Positions 26,567 to 36,192 of a stretch of 64,000 bases of DNA are shown piece after piece. This DNA comes from Sphingobacterium chungjuense. GTDB lineage: Bacteria; Bacteroidota; Bacteroidia; Sphingobacteriales; Sphingobacteriaceae. Location: positions 620,001-684,000 of the forward strand of contig NZ_WLYS01000003.1 in assembly GCF_011316935.1 (NCBI RefSeq), in the 5' to 3' direction. The first letter of the stretch is position 1. Each line of letters starts with the position of its first letter. Below the pieces are notes generated by a model. The model saw only the letters and a list, made by a program, of their open reading frames with translations, was not told the origin of the DNA and did not search any database. The position numbers and the translations under genes were made by a program.

Positions 26567-26766
26567 TTAAACAACACTATTAATACAAATATAATTACTA
26601 TTTCTTTAAAATTTATTTAAATAATAAAAGAGATATTTTATTAACAAAAGAAAACATCAAGTGATCCTGCACGCTTTGCGCGAAAGCTACGTTTAGAATT
26701 GTTAGATAGGTTTAGTTTTTTGATGACGTATCGTCAAAGCAGATCGGACGAGCATAGTATATTAAC
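26567..26766. other. A/T-rich gene-free stretch
   Basis: No reading frame or RNA was recognised between the moaA remnant and the hairpin upstream of the second tRNA-Asn. The composition is strongly A/T-rich. Confidence 0.5.
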
Positions 26767-26805
26767 AAATAAAGCTGTTTTTCATCATGAAAAACAGCTT
26801 TATTT
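26767..26805 (-). terminator. Terminator of the second tRNA-Asn
   Basis: Perfect 19-base arms (26767-26785 and 26787-26805) separated by one base start 5 bases past the tRNA 3' end. Its sequence is unrelated to the terminator of tRNA-Asn copy 1. Confidence 0.8.
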
Positions 26806-26809
26806 TGTC

Positions 26810-26888
26810 GCTCCTGAAGCTGGGCTCGAACCAGCGACCCTCTGATTAACAGTCAGATGCTCTAACCAACTGAGCTATTCAGGAATAT
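26810..26888. repeat. 79-base perfect direct repeat, right copy (tRNA-Asn)
   Basis: Right-hand partner of the repeat at 18548-18626. The two copies are 8.26 kb apart. Confidence 0.9.
26811..26884 (-). tRNA. tRNA-Asn (anticodon GTT), copy 2
   Basis: A 74-base gene identical, base for base, to the tRNA at 18549-18622 and in the same orientation, with its own downstream hairpin. Confidence 0.97.
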
Positions 26889-26990
26889 TGCCCCGTTTGC
26901 TTTCGGTGACACAATATTCGGAAGATTTGAGGACTTATCAAAATATTCCCACTCAAAAAATCACAAGTTATTCAGTACCAACCAGAATAA

Positions 26991-28364
26991 TTAATGCACC
27001 ACATCTTTCAAGATGAGCGAAATGAATGTAAAGTAAATAAACAAGCCCGAAACATCCACCAAAGTAGATACAAAAGGCGCTGATGAGCTTGCAGGATCTG
27101 CTCCTAAACGTCGCAGAATGAATGGCAACATAGAACCGATTAATGAACCCCACAACACAATACAAACCAAAGAAAGAGAAACAGCTCCCGCTAGTAATTG
27201 CCAGTGATCTCCATAGGAAGCGGTAAAAGCCTGCCAAGCTCCGATGCGCACAAATCCTAAAGCGCCAAGAATGACACCCAATGCTAGTCCCGATAATATT
27301 TCCCGTTTCATAACACGCCACCAATCACCGATCGTCACTTCTCCTAAAGCCATAGCTTGAATGATCAACGTCGATGCTTGAGAACCACTGTTTCCTCCAC
27401 TGGACATAATCAGCGGCACCAAAGCCAAAAGTGCAACCGTTAATCGCGCTTCGTAATGCTCGATTACCGACGCTGTGAATAGTTGTCCCACAAATAGCAC
27501 CACTAACCAACCAGCCCGCTTTGAGACGAGTTGGAAAATGGAAACATCCATATATGGTTCGTCCAACGCTTCCGTACCACCGAAGCGCTGCATATCTTCT
27601 GTATATTCTTCGTTTGCTACCCAAAGGATATCATCAATCGTCACAATACCCAACATGATGTCTTGATCATCGACCACTGGAAGTGCTACACGATTGTTCA
27701 TACGGAAGATTGTTACAGCCTCTTCTTGTGGGTCGTCCGCATACAATTTGATTAGTCGGTTGTCAATCAAGTTTTCAACGAGATTTTCGGGATCGGCCAA
27801 CAAAACATCTTTGATCCGAATATCATCTATAAGCTTGCCGTCTCCATCAATGACATACAGCACATCAATTGTCTCAGAAGCCTTACCATATCTCCTAATA
27901 TGATCAAGTACGCGTGGAATAGACCAATGTGATTTTACTGTGATATAATCGGGCGTCATCAAACGACCAACACTATCTTCTGGATATCCCAAAAGGGATA
28001 GGGCTTCTTTACGCTCTTCAGGTGAGAGCAGGATGATGATTCGTTTAACCGCGTCTCCTTTTAGTTCACTTAAAAAAGACGTCCTGTCATCGGGAGGCAT
28101 TTCATTTATCAACTCTCGAACCTTAGGAGCAGAGAGTTTTTTGATAATCCGTTCTTGCGTAGGAAAGTCAAGAATCCGGAAAACATTGATCGCCCTTTTA
28201 ATACTTAAGGTTTCTAAAAATAGCGGGCCATGCTCCGGCAGTTCGTCGATGAGTTCCTCGACATCAGATATATTTAAATCATTTAAATAATCCTCCAACG
28301 AGAGCATGTCACCTTGTTTGATGAGCAGCTCGATCCGCTCTACCTGCATATCTAGTTCTTCCAT
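26991..28364 (-). CDS. mgtE: MgtE family magnesium transporter
   Basis: A Mg2+ channel of the inner membrane. The 457-residue protein has the standard order: an N-terminal helical superhelix domain (about residues 30-125, containing PPDDRTSFL), two CBS domains (about 135-255) that sense cytoplasmic Mg2+, and five transmembrane helices (about 290-455). The channel signature SSGGNSGSQASTL and the late block SAPFVSTLVDVSGL, whose Asp helps form the Mg2+ site, are intact. The ATG is preceded by AAGGAGGG. It stands alone just outside the tRNA-bounded segment. Confidence 0.96.
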   Translation of the reverse strand: MEELDMQVERIELLIKQGDMLSLEDYLNDLNISDVEELIDELPEHGPLFLETLSIKRAINVFRILDFPTQERIIKKLSAPKVRELINEMPPDDRTSFLSELKGDAVKRIIILLSPEERKEALSLLGYPEDSVGRLMTPDYITVKSHWSIPRVLDHIRRYGKASETIDVLYVIDGDGKLIDDIRIKDVLLADPENLVENLIDNRLIKLYADDPQEEAVTIFRMNNRVALPVVDDQDIMLGIVTIDDILWVANEEYTEDMQRFGGTEALDEPYMDVSIFQLVSKRAGWLVVLFVGQLFTASVIEHYEARLTVALLALVPLIMSSGGNSGSQASTLIIQAMALGEVTIGDWWRVMKREILSGLALGVILGALGFVRIGAWQAFTASYGDHWQLLAGAVSLSLVCIVLWGSLIGSMLPFILRRLGADPASSSAPFVSTLVDVSGLFIYFTFISLILKDVVH

Positions 28365-29010
28365 AATGCCCTCCTTTTATTAATACCCTACATTGGTGTT
28401 GATCTGATAATTTGCTTGCAAAAGTCGGGTATTTTAAGCGGAATCGCTAATTAAATTTTACTGCACATGAAGCTCATTTGGATCATCTCAATCATGAAAA
28501 AATACTGCGATTGGCAACCATAAGTTCACTAGCATAAAGACACAATGTCAGTAAAAACTAGTAAACAAAAGAGTTTCCCAACTTTGAATTTTATTTATAA
28601 AACCATAATCCCACAAGCATCGAGAAGTCTTGGTTTTGAGACGATCGTTTTTCCATTCAAGCAAATCGGATGAACTGGCTGTTTTTGGATGGCTAACATT
28701 TTTTAAGAACCCGATCTTCCATAAAATGCAACGCTGCAGAAATACAATGTGCTATAAATATTGCGAATATCGCTGCACAAATATTTATCACCGATGAGGA
28801 ATATATCGCAAAATAGTTTAGCTTTATCTTATGATAAATACGAACTATAGAATTGATGATAAAGACAATTTTACAACAGTTTTCACAATAAATTACCAAA
28901 CACAATAAACATCATAAAACTCTTAATATAAGTTATTTATAATTATTAACTAATCTATTTATACATATATTATAACGTATTTTTACTAAAAAAATTAGCT
29001 AATCCATTTT
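28365..29010. other. 646-base A/T-rich spacer without a supported gene
   Basis: No coding region is supported. A 70-codon minus-strand frame (28693-28905) ends in a hydrophobic segment and a charged tail resembling acyltransferase ends, but it starts abruptly and is probably chance or a relic. The 100 bases before 29011 are extremely A/T-rich, suiting a promoter for the next gene. Confidence 0.4.
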
Positions 29011-31845
29011 ATGCGCAATAAAAATATATATAAAACCCTATTTATCAGATCATTAATATTAATTACATTACTACATAGTTCATATGATATTTTTGCACAG
29101 ATAATTGACAATGATCAAGTAGATCCACGCATCAAATGGGAGCAATTTAACTTGCCGCACCACAGGGTTATATTCCCGAAAAAATATCGAAAGCAAGCTT
29201 CTTCTTTAACACATTATTTGGACAGCATGCGTTATTTTGCGAATGCTGATTTGGGTAGTAATCCTAGAAAGATACCCATTATTCTACATGCTAATCATAT
29301 CCTTCAAAATGGTTTTGTACAAATGGGGCCGCGAAAAACGGAGTTCTATCCCCTACCTAGTGGTGTAGCTAGCAATGTAGAATGGTTACCCAACTTGGCT
29401 CAACATGAGTTAAGACATGTTGCTCAAATGGACAAATTGACAGGTCGTTTGAAAGCACCATTTTTTGAACAATTAGCATTTGCCATGTTCGGCATTCATT
29501 TGCCAGCATGGTATTTTGAAGGTGATGCCGTGGCTACCGAAACGCAATTTTCTACTGGTGGACGTGGACGAATGCCCTCGTGGTTTATGCCTCTTCGTGC
29601 CAACGAACTGAGTGGTAGGTCTTATACTTTTGACAAAAATATCTTAGGTTCTTTTAAGGACATCACACCATCATTTTATCTCACAGGATACTTGATGAAC
29701 GTCCATTTGACCAACCAATTTGGTTATGATATTCGATCCAACATACTAGATGAAATGCGTGGAAAACTCTTCCGACCATTCAACTTTTACAAAGCCTTGC
29801 ACCATAATTCGGGAAGTTATAATAGCCAAAGATTATATCAAAGCACAATTGATTCGATGAAGGCAACTTGGAAAAACGATGCTTTTGGAAAGATTTTAAT
29901 GAATCCGGTAGCAACACCATCGAGTCGTTATCCCCAAAACTTTATGCTCCCACAATACGATGATGGCAACCTTTTTAGTCTACTCCAAGGACCACAAAAG
30001 ATCGCTCAAATTGTCAGTATTTCCGAAGGAAAAGCAAAGCATATTGCCTACACAGGACAGCAACTTATGCCCTATTTTCATATCAATAAAGACCTGATCG
30101 TGTGGGACGAAGTCCGGAAAAATGCACGCTACGGCAAGAATACTTTTCAAGTTATTCATGTAATGAATTGGAGAACTGGTGCTAAAAGAACGCTTCAACT
30201 CAACGATTTTGTGTACACTCCCGTCATATCACATGACAATAGGCAACTTGCTGTCGTGCGTGTGGACCCTGCAGGCCAGAGTAGTTTACAATTATATAAT
30301 CTAGAGACGGCAACTTTATTAAGCACATTTCATCTTCCAGAGGGCATACATATTCAACAACCTCAATTCCATAGTGATGATCAAAAAATAGTGTGTATCG
30401 CAGTTTCTGAGCTAGGAACGAGCTTATTCGAATTGGATATCACAAATGGACAGCACACCCAGATTTTACCGTGGGGCCAACAAACTTTAGAGCGTCCTGT
30501 CTATGCTACAGATGATGTTATTTATAAAGCGCACTATAATGAAGTAGACAATATTTACCGCTGGGATCGTAAGAATAAATCGATCCATCAGCTGACTAAT
30601 GCCTTATACGGTGCATTTAATCCTACGCTCACGACTTCTGAATCGATCGTATTCAATGAGTATACACCCGATGGATATAAGATTGTACAACGGCCTTTCG
30701 TCGATTTAGAAGAGGTTACCACGTCTTATATGAAGCCAACAGTATACGATCGCTGGGATCAAAAGACATCTCAGACTGAGCGATCTATTTCGGCGCAGAT
30801 CGAAACAGACACCACAATTATTAAGCCTTACAATACTTTATCGAGTTTGCTGAATTTCCACAGCTTGTCTATAAGCAGCAATAATTTTGAGAGTCTAGAT
30901 AATTTTAGACCAGGCATTTTTTGGTTGGCAAACGATTTATTAAATACATCGCAGATTATGCTAGGCTACGAGTATGATACAGATATTCGTAAAAGCATAT
31001 ATAGTGCAGACTTTACTTATGCCAAATATTACCCAAAATTCTCTTTACGCTACGAGAACAGAGGGCAAATTGGTCAAGCTCGCGTGAATGATGGCAGCTT
31101 CACTCAGTTTGATTGGAGGGAACATGTTTACTCGGCTAATATTCAGATTCCTTTTTCCATCTATCGTCAACAAATTATTTATAGTTATGGTATGAATTTG
31201 GGCACTTCTTATCTAAAGCGTTACGATGTGAATATGCGTTTAAATAACTTTAACGATGAGATCGCTTTTCCATTGAATTACCAAGCATATTTCAATCGCA
31301 ATATGCGACGCAGTACCATGGATTTGCAACCAAGATGGGGACAAAACTTCAGTATGACTTACCGGCATCTACCATTTGCCAACGAGTCTTTGTCTGGCAA
31401 TATCCTTTCATTGAGGACGGGATTCTATTTCCCAGGAATTATGCTTAATCATGGCTTGCAAATACGTATGAGCTTTCAACACAAGACAGGCACATACCTG
31501 TTCAACAACGACATTCCAGTGGTGAGTGGTTTTGGTTATTTTCCATCTCCTCGAGTAGACAATACGTTGTTGCTTTCATACCGGTTGCCCATCGCGTATC
31601 CAGATTGGACTGTAGGACCGCTAGCCTACGTAAAACGTATCCAAGCACGCTTGTTTTCGGATTATCAAAACATGCAAAACTCCGGATTAACTCCTAAAAC
31701 GTTTGGATTGGGACTATCTGCAGATGTTAATTTCTTACGTTATGTCTTGCCTGATGTTAATATCGGTGTACAAGGGATTTACATCAATGATAATCGGGCA
31801 TCGCAACGCGTTGTACCTGTTTTCAATCTGAGCTACACCTATTAG
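29011..31845 (+). CDS. Predicted surface protein: zincin-like domain, beta-propeller and outer-membrane barrel
   Basis: A 944-residue exported protein. A signal peptide ends near residue 30 (DIFAQ). Residues about 40-290 form a Peptidase_MA-like domain with HELRH (His132, Glu133, His136) and a candidate third ligand Glu170 in AWYFEGDAVATE. Residues about 325-590 read as WD40/TolB-like propeller blades (for example SHDNRQLAVVRVD, VCIAVSELGTSLFELD). From about 620 to the end there are alternating, aromatic-rich strands, finishing in a C-terminal aromatic (LSYTY) as in outer-membrane barrels. The gene is monocistronic. No characterised homologue is recognised, and proteolytic activity is inferred only from the motif. 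Confidence 0.75.
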   Translation: MRNKNIYKTLFIRSLILITLLHSSYDIFAQIIDNDQVDPRIKWEQFNLPHHRVIFPKKYRKQASSLTHYLDSMRYFANADLGSNPRKIPIILHANHILQNGFVQMGPRKTEFYPLPSGVASNVEWLPNLAQHELRHVAQMDKLTGRLKAPFFEQLAFAMFGIHLPAWYFEGDAVATETQFSTGGRGRMPSWFMPLRANELSGRSYTFDKNILGSFKDITPSFYLTGYLMNVHLTNQFGYDIRSNILDEMRGKLFRPFNFYKALHHNSGSYNSQRLYQSTIDSMKATWKNDAFGKILMNPVATPSSRYPQNFMLPQYDDGNLFSLLQGPQKIAQIVSISEGKAKHIAYTGQQLMPYFHINKDLIVWDEVRKNARYGKNTFQVIHVMNWRTGAKRTLQLNDFVYTPVISHDNRQLAVVRVDPAGQSSLQLYNLETATLLSTFHLPEGIHIQQPQFHSDDQKIVCIAVSELGTSLFELDITNGQHTQILPWGQQTLERPVYATDDVIYKAHYNEVDNIYRWDRKNKSIHQLTNALYGAFNPTLTTSESIVFNEYTPDGYKIVQRPFVDLEEVTTSYMKPTVYDRWDQKTSQTERSISAQIETDTTIIKPYNTLSSLLNFHSLSISSNNFESLDNFRPGIFWLANDLLNTSQIMLGYEYDTDIRKSIYSADFTYAKYYPKFSLRYENRGQIGQARVNDGSFTQFDWREHVYSANIQIPFSIYRQQIIYSYGMNLGTSYLKRYDVNMRLNNFNDEIAFPLNYQAYFNRNMRRSTMDLQPRWGQNFSMTYRHLPFANESLSGNILSLRTGFYFPGIMLNHGLQIRMSFQHKTGTYLFNNDIPVVSGFGYFPSPRVDNTLLLSYRLPIAYPDWTVGPLAYVKRIQARLFSDYQNMQNSGLTPKTFGLGLSADVNFLRYVLPDVNIGVQGIYINDNRASQRVVPVFNLSYTY

Positions 31846-31861
31846 CTGCAAACTCTTTACG

Positions 31862-31899
31862 AAAAAGGCTCATCTGAAATTAATCGGATGAGCCTTTTT
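31862..31899. terminator. Bidirectional terminator between the surface protein gene and pgk
   Basis: 13-base arms (31862-31874 and 31887-31899) flanked by A- and T-runs, between convergent genes. Confidence 0.85.
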
Positions 31900-31921
31900 T
31901 ATGAATTTATCTTCTGATCGA

Positions 31922-33118
31922 TTATTCACTCTCAGAGATGGCTTTAACACCAGGAAGTGTTTTACCTTCCATATATTCTAGCAAAGCACCACCGCCAGTA
32001 CTTACGTAGCTTACATGCTCAGTCATACCGAATTTAGAAACGGCAGCTGCAGAATCACCACCACCGATGAGTGAAAATGCGCCTCTTTCAGTGGCAGCTA
32101 CGACAGCATCAGCTACTGCACGCGTACCTTTAGCGAATGTATCCATTTCGAATACGCCCATCGGGCCATTCCACAAAAGTGTGTTTGATGCGCTAATCAC
32201 TTCTGCAAAGTGCTCACCAGATTCTGAACCGATATCCAGACCTTGCTTATCTGCGGGAATAGCATCGTTTGCGCCATTATATACGGCTGCATCATTGGCA
32301 AAACGATCTGCGATTTGTGCATCCGTCGGTAGTATCAAGTTTACGTTTTTCTCTTCTGCTTTTTTCACCAAATCGTTAGCTAAATCTAGTTTATCTAGCT
32401 CCACTAAAGATTGGCCAATTTCGCCGCCACGTGCTTTTACGAACGTGTAAGCCATACCACCACCGATAATTAGATTATCCACTTTATCCAACAATGCTTC
32501 GATCAACTCCAACTTGTCAGAGACCTTCGCCCCACCCATAATTGCAGTGAATGGTCTAGTCGGATTGTTCATCACTTTTTCGGCATTCTCTATCTCTTTA
32601 GCCATTAAATAGCCAAATACCTTATTATCTGAAAAATTCTCCGCAATAACGGCGGTCGATGCGTGTGCGCGATGTGCTGTCCCGAATGCATCATTGACAT
32701 AAACGTCACCCAGTGCAGCTAATTTCTTCGCAAACGCCTGATCACCTTTTTCTTCTTCTTTGTAGAAACGTAAATTTTCTAACAATAATACTTCACCTGC
32801 TTTGAGTGCAGCGGCTTTTTCGACCGCTTCACTACCGATACAGTCATTAGCGAACTGCACATCTACACCTACTACTTCCGAAAGGTGTTTTACGATATGC
32901 TTTAGCGAGTATTTATCTGTTGGACCTTCTTTTGGTCTTCCTAAGTGGGACATCAAAATCACAGACCCGCCATCTTTCAATATTTTTTGTATCGTAGGTA
33001 GAGCACCTTGTATACGGTTATCATCAGTGATGTTAAAATCATCGTCTAACGGCACATTGAAATCCACACGAACAAGGGCTTTTTTCCCTGAAAAATTTAA
33101 ATCGTCAATAGTCTTCAT
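31922..33118 (-). CDS. pgk: Phosphoglycerate kinase
   Basis: Glycolytic and gluconeogenic kinase converting 1,3-bisphosphoglycerate and ADP to 3-phosphoglycerate and ATP in the cytoplasm. The 398-residue protein has the usual length. The N-terminal signature [15 protein letters not shown], the substrate motif [12 protein letters not shown] and the nucleotide-binding [12 protein letters not shown] are intact. It is monocistronic; a near-consensus TATATTTA lies about 20 bases before the ATG. Confidence 0.97.
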   Translation of the reverse strand: MKTIDDLNFSGKKALVRVDFNVPLDDDFNITDDNRIQGALPTIQKILKDGGSVILMSHLGRPKEGPTDKYSLKHIVKHLSEVVGVDVQFANDCIGSEAVEKAAALKAGEVLLLENLRFYKEEEKGDQAFAKKLAALGDVYVNDAFGTAHRAHASTAVIAENFSDNKVFGYLMAKEIENAEKVMNNPTRPFTAIMGGAKVSDKLELIEALLDKVDNLIIGGGMAYTFVKARGGEIGQSLVELDKLDLANDLVKKAEEKNVNLILPTDAQIADRFANDAAVYNGANDAIPADKQGLDIGSESGEHFAEVISASNTLLWNGPMGVFEMDTFAKGTRAVADAVVAATERGAFSLIGGGDSAAAVSKFGMTEHVSYVSTGGGALLEYMEGKTLPGVKAISESE

Positions 33119-33213
33119 AGTTCAAACTTTAAGGCCTAAATATACAAAAAAGCAGGTCTTTTAAAAGCTAAAGCCATGTTAATTTAAATGTTCGTTGTAA
33201 ATAAAACACAAAA

Positions 33214-33241
33214 AAACCTACAGAAATATTTCTGTAGGTTT
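33214..33241 (-). terminator. Terminator of the YceI gene
   Basis: A 28-base perfect palindrome (33214-33241) lies 40 bases past the YceI stop, with a T-run on the minus strand (A-run at 33209-33216 on the plus strand). Confidence 0.8.
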
Positions 33242-33280
33242 CCTTATATAGTCCCACATGCGTGGTGCTAACGGTATGTG

Positions 33281-33910
33281 TTATGCTTTGTTTGCAACAA
33301 GGTTAACTTTGAAGTTGATTTCTTTTGAAATCAAGTCATCTTGTTTGCCTGAGTAATTGACACCCCATTCTGCACGTGTAATGTTGAAATCTGCTTTAAC
33401 TTTTACAGTAGTTTCTGTAAGCTCTTCTACATCTGCGTCGAAAGTAACGTTTTTAGAAATACCTTTGATCGTCAAGTTACCTGCAATCACCACGTTGTTA
33501 GCAGATGAACCTGCAGTAACTTGTGTAATTTGGAAAGTAGCCTCAGGGAATTCTGTTACGTTGAAGAAATCTTCATTTTTCAAGTGACCATCTAAGTTAC
33601 CTTTGTATTCACCTTCTAAGTCAGTAGAACTGATTGTGTTCATATCCAACACAAAGTTACCGCCAGAGATAGCTTCGTTATCTACCAATAAAGAACCAGA
33701 TTTAATATCTACTGTACCTTCATGAAATCCAGTTACTTTAGTACCTTTCCAGATTAGAGAAGATTGTGTTGTATCCACATTGTAAGCAGTTCCTACAGAT
33801 TCGCCTGCTTCTACTGCATCTGCTGTTTCTGCTTTTTTACCTTCTGGATTGCCAGCACATGCCGACAAAATTAACGCAGCTGCAGCTGCTACTACTGTCA
33901 TTCTATTCAT
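33281..33910 (-). CDS. YceI-family lipoprotein
   Basis: A 209-residue exported protein. A signal peptide with lipobox LSAC (Cys near residue 17) and GNPEGK after it points to a periplasm- or outer-membrane-facing lipoprotein. The rest is a YceI lipocalin-like barrel (TYNVDTTQSSLIWKGTKVTG, then DGHLKNEDFFNVTEFPEATF). YceI proteins bind polyisoprenoids such as quinones or polyprenyl chains. Here no direct evidence of ligand is visible. Its promoter has a clear -7 element. Confidence 0.9.
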   Translation of the reverse strand: MNRMTVVAAAAALILSACAGNPEGKKAETADAVEAGESVGTAYNVDTTQSSLIWKGTKVTGFHEGTVDIKSGSLLVDNEAISGGNFVLDMNTISSTDLEGEYKGNLDGHLKNEDFFNVTEFPEATFQITQVTAGSSANNVVIAGNLTIKGISKNVTFDADVEELTETTVKVKADFNITRAEWGVNYSGKQDDLISKEINFKVNLVANKA

Positions 33911-33946
33911 GATTGATCTATTTAATGTTTAAACATCTAGTTTCAA

Positions 33947-33954
33947 CAAAGATA
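33947..33954 (-). promoter_or_regulatory. -7 element of the YceI gene
   Basis: TATCTTTG on the minus strand, ending 37 bases before the ATG at 33908-33910. No TTG is seen at the ideal -33 spacing. Confidence 0.5.
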
Positions 33955-33993
33955 AAAAGTATTCTGTAATAAGTGAAAAAAATCAAAAAATTG

Positions 33994-35319
33994 CTAATGA
34001 CCTTGTGGTGAAGCATCTACACGACGAATATCAGCACCTAAAGCTTTCAAACGTTTTTCAATATGCTGGTAGCCACGCTCAATTTGTTCGATATTATGAA
34101 TCACGGAGGTACCCTGCGCAGACAATGCGGCAATCAAAAGTGATACTCCAGCACGAATATCTGGTGAAGTCATCTCGATACCACGTAAGGTATTTTGTTT
34201 GTTCAATCCAATCACCGTAGCGCGATGCGGGTCACATAGAATAATCTGTGCTCCCATATCAATCAATTTATCGACAAAAAATAAGCGGCTTTCGAACATC
34301 TTTTGATGAATCAATACATTACCTTTAGCCTGTATAGCGGTAACTAACACAATGCTCAATAAGTCTGGCGTAAAACCAGGCCAAGGCGCATCGGAAATGG
34401 TCAAGATAGATCCATCAATAAAGGTATCGATCTCGTAACTCTTTTGTGCAGGTATATAGATATCGTCTCCGCGTAATTCGAATTGTATACCTAACCGAGC
34501 AAAAATAGACGGTATAATCCCCAATTCGGCAAAGCAAACGTTTTTGATCGTAAGCTCCGATCCTGTCATCGCGGCTAGACCAATAAATGAACCAATTTCG
34601 ATCATATCGGGCAACATACGGTGCGTTGTACCGCCCAGCTTCTCAACGCCTTCGATTGTCAGTAAATTAGATCCGATACCAGAGATATTCGCGCCCATAC
34701 GGTTCAACATCTTACAAAGCTGCTGCAAATAGGGCTCACAAGCTGCGTTATAAATGGTTGTTGTGCCTTTGGCCAACACCGCAGCCATCACAATATTAGC
34801 TGTACCAGTAACAGACGCTTCGTCCATTAGGATGTACGTACCTTTTAATTGAGTTGCGTCTACATTGAAAAAGTTCTTTTCAGCATCGTAGTTAAATTTA
34901 GCTCCTAGCTTTTCGAAACCCAAAAAGTGCGTATCTAATCTTCTACGGCCAATCTTATCACCTCCCGGTTTTGGAATCGCAGCTTTACCAAAACGAGCCA
35001 ACAGCGGACCAACGATCATAATAGATCCGCGTAGGCTACCACCTTTTTTCTTAAAATCTTCGGATTGGAAGTAATCGATATTGATATCTTTTGCTTCAAA
35101 CTCGTAGGTATCTTCATTCAACCGATTGACCGAGACTCCCAAAGCCGCCAATAGATCGATTAACTTATTTACATCTTTAATATCAGGGATATTACTGATC
35201 GTGATTTTTTCTGGAGATAGCAAAACAGCAGAAATAATCTGCAATGCCTCGTTTTTCGCTCCTTGTGGAATGATCTCTCCACTCAATGGCTTACCGCCAC
35301 GTATTTCAAATGCGTTCAT
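33994..35319 (-). CDS. murA: UDP-N-acetylglucosamine 1-carboxyvinyltransferase (Asp-type)
   Basis: Transfers enolpyruvate from PEP to UDP-GlcNAc, the first committed step of peptidoglycan synthesis. The 441-residue protein has the substrate Lys-Asn pair in GAKNEALQ (Lys22, Asn23). In the catalytic loop PKPGGDKIGRRRLDTH, Asp121 sits where most bacteria have Cys (Cys115 in E. coli). That Cys is the target of fosfomycin, and Asp variants in Mycobacterium and Chlamydia stay active but insensitive. It sits in a minus-strand run with DUF4290, uvrD-like and dnaB genes upstream. Confidence 0.95.
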   Translation of the reverse strand: MNAFEIRGGKPLSGEIIPQGAKNEALQIISAVLLSPEKITISNIPDIKDVNKLIDLLAALGVSVNRLNEDTYEFEAKDINIDYFQSEDFKKKGGSLRGSIMIVGPLLARFGKAAIPKPGGDKIGRRRLDTHFLGFEKLGAKFNYDAEKNFFNVDATQLKGTYILMDEASVTGTANIVMAAVLAKGTTTIYNAACEPYLQQLCKMLNRMGANISGIGSNLLTIEGVEKLGGTTHRMLPDMIEIGSFIGLAAMTGSELTIKNVCFAELGIIPSIFARLGIQFELRGDDIYIPAQKSYEIDTFIDGSILTISDAPWPGFTPDLLSIVLVTAIQAKGNVLIHQKMFESRLFFVDKLIDMGAQIILCDPHRATVIGLNKQNTLRGIEMTSPDIRAGVSLLIAALSAQGTSVIHNIEQIERGYQHIEKRLKALGADIRRVDASPQGH

Positions 35320-35347
35320 AGGTAAAATAGCATTCCATTGTAGAAAC

Positions 35348-35377
35348 AGAAGAGGTAAATTGTGATCTACCTCTTCT
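35348..35377. terminator. Hairpin between DUF4290 and murA
   Basis: 10-base perfect arms (35348-35357 and 35368-35377) sit between two minus-strand genes. The stronger T-run follows on the plus strand, so it may attenuate rather than fully terminate read-through to murA. Confidence 0.5.
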
Positions 35378-35389
35378 ATTTTTTACAAC

Positions 35390-36121
35390 TTATTGAAACT
35401 TCTTTCGGTTGTTATTGTAATTGCTGTTGTTGTTATTCTTATTGTTGCTGTAGCTTCCGCCGCCGACTTTCTTTTTCATCATCGGTTTCTTACCTCCACC
35501 CGTATTTTTCTGATGACTATTCTGCGGGCCGGTGCTGGTAGATTTTGTGCGACTTCCCGGAGGCGCGGATTTGAAATCCAATTTGGTCAACACAGTATCA
35601 CTTGGCAAAGTAAGAGCTCCTTTAGACAGTTCTTTTAAGTCTTGAATGATGTGCTCATCTGATACAGAATCCTTATTCCAGGAAAGGTAAGCCATCTTCA
35701 TAAAGTTGGCGATGGATAACGCCATACGTTCCGTATATTCAGGCTCTGGTTGCGCAATCGCTTTGCTAATCATATCCTCTACCGTACGTCCGTAGTGTTT
35801 GTAACGAATCCGTTTTTGCGGATATGCTAAGGTTTCTGGCTTTTGTCTAATCTGACCTCTTTCTGGAATGGGGTATGGAGAATCAACATCGATTTTAAAA
35901 TCAGAAATAATGTATAAATGATCCCACAGCTTGTGCTTGAAGTCAGATACATCACGCAAATGAGGGTTTAATACGCCCATCATATCAATAACGACCTGCG
36001 CTAATCGATTGCGCTCTTCACGATCAGAAATCGTGCAGATATAATCGACCATATTTTGCACATTACGCCCATATTCGGCCAATATCAAGTGCGACCGAGT
36101 ACTATTATAATCAAAATTCAT
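35390..36121 (-). CDS. DUF4290 family protein with basic Asn-rich tail
   Basis: A 243-residue protein of the Bacteroidota-specific DUF4290 family. The conserved N-terminal domain covers about residues 1-180, starting MNFDYNSTRSHL and containing YGRNVQNMVDYI and HLRDVSDFKHKLWDH. It is followed by a low-complexity basic tail rich in Gly, Lys, Asn and Arg that ends in NNNRKKFQ. No function is established. The tail looks disordered and could bind nucleic acid. The gene lies between the UvrD-type helicase and murA on the same strand. Confidence 0.85.
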   Translation of the reverse strand: MNFDYNSTRSHLILAEYGRNVQNMVDYICTISDREERNRLAQVVIDMMGVLNPHLRDVSDFKHKLWDHLYIISDFKIDVDSPYPIPERGQIRQKPETLAYPQKRIRYKHYGRTVEDMISKAIAQPEPEYTERMALSIANFMKMAYLSWNKDSVSDEHIIQDLKELSKGALTLPSDTVLTKLDFKSAPPGSRTKSTSTGPQNSHQKNTGGGKKPMMKKKVGGGSYSNNKNNNNSNYNNNRKKFQ

Positions 36122-36192
36122 AGTGTTATTTTATATACAAACGTCTGATTATGAAGCTAATGACGTCGTTAAATCTTATTAATTGTGCTTAA

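Noticed and set aside
28693..28905. A 70-codon minus-strand frame ending in a hydrophobic helix and charged tail, resembling the end of an acyltransferase.
   Set aside because: It has no upstream continuation, no ribosome site and an A/T-rich, irregular composition. Chance or a very old relic is more likely than a gene.
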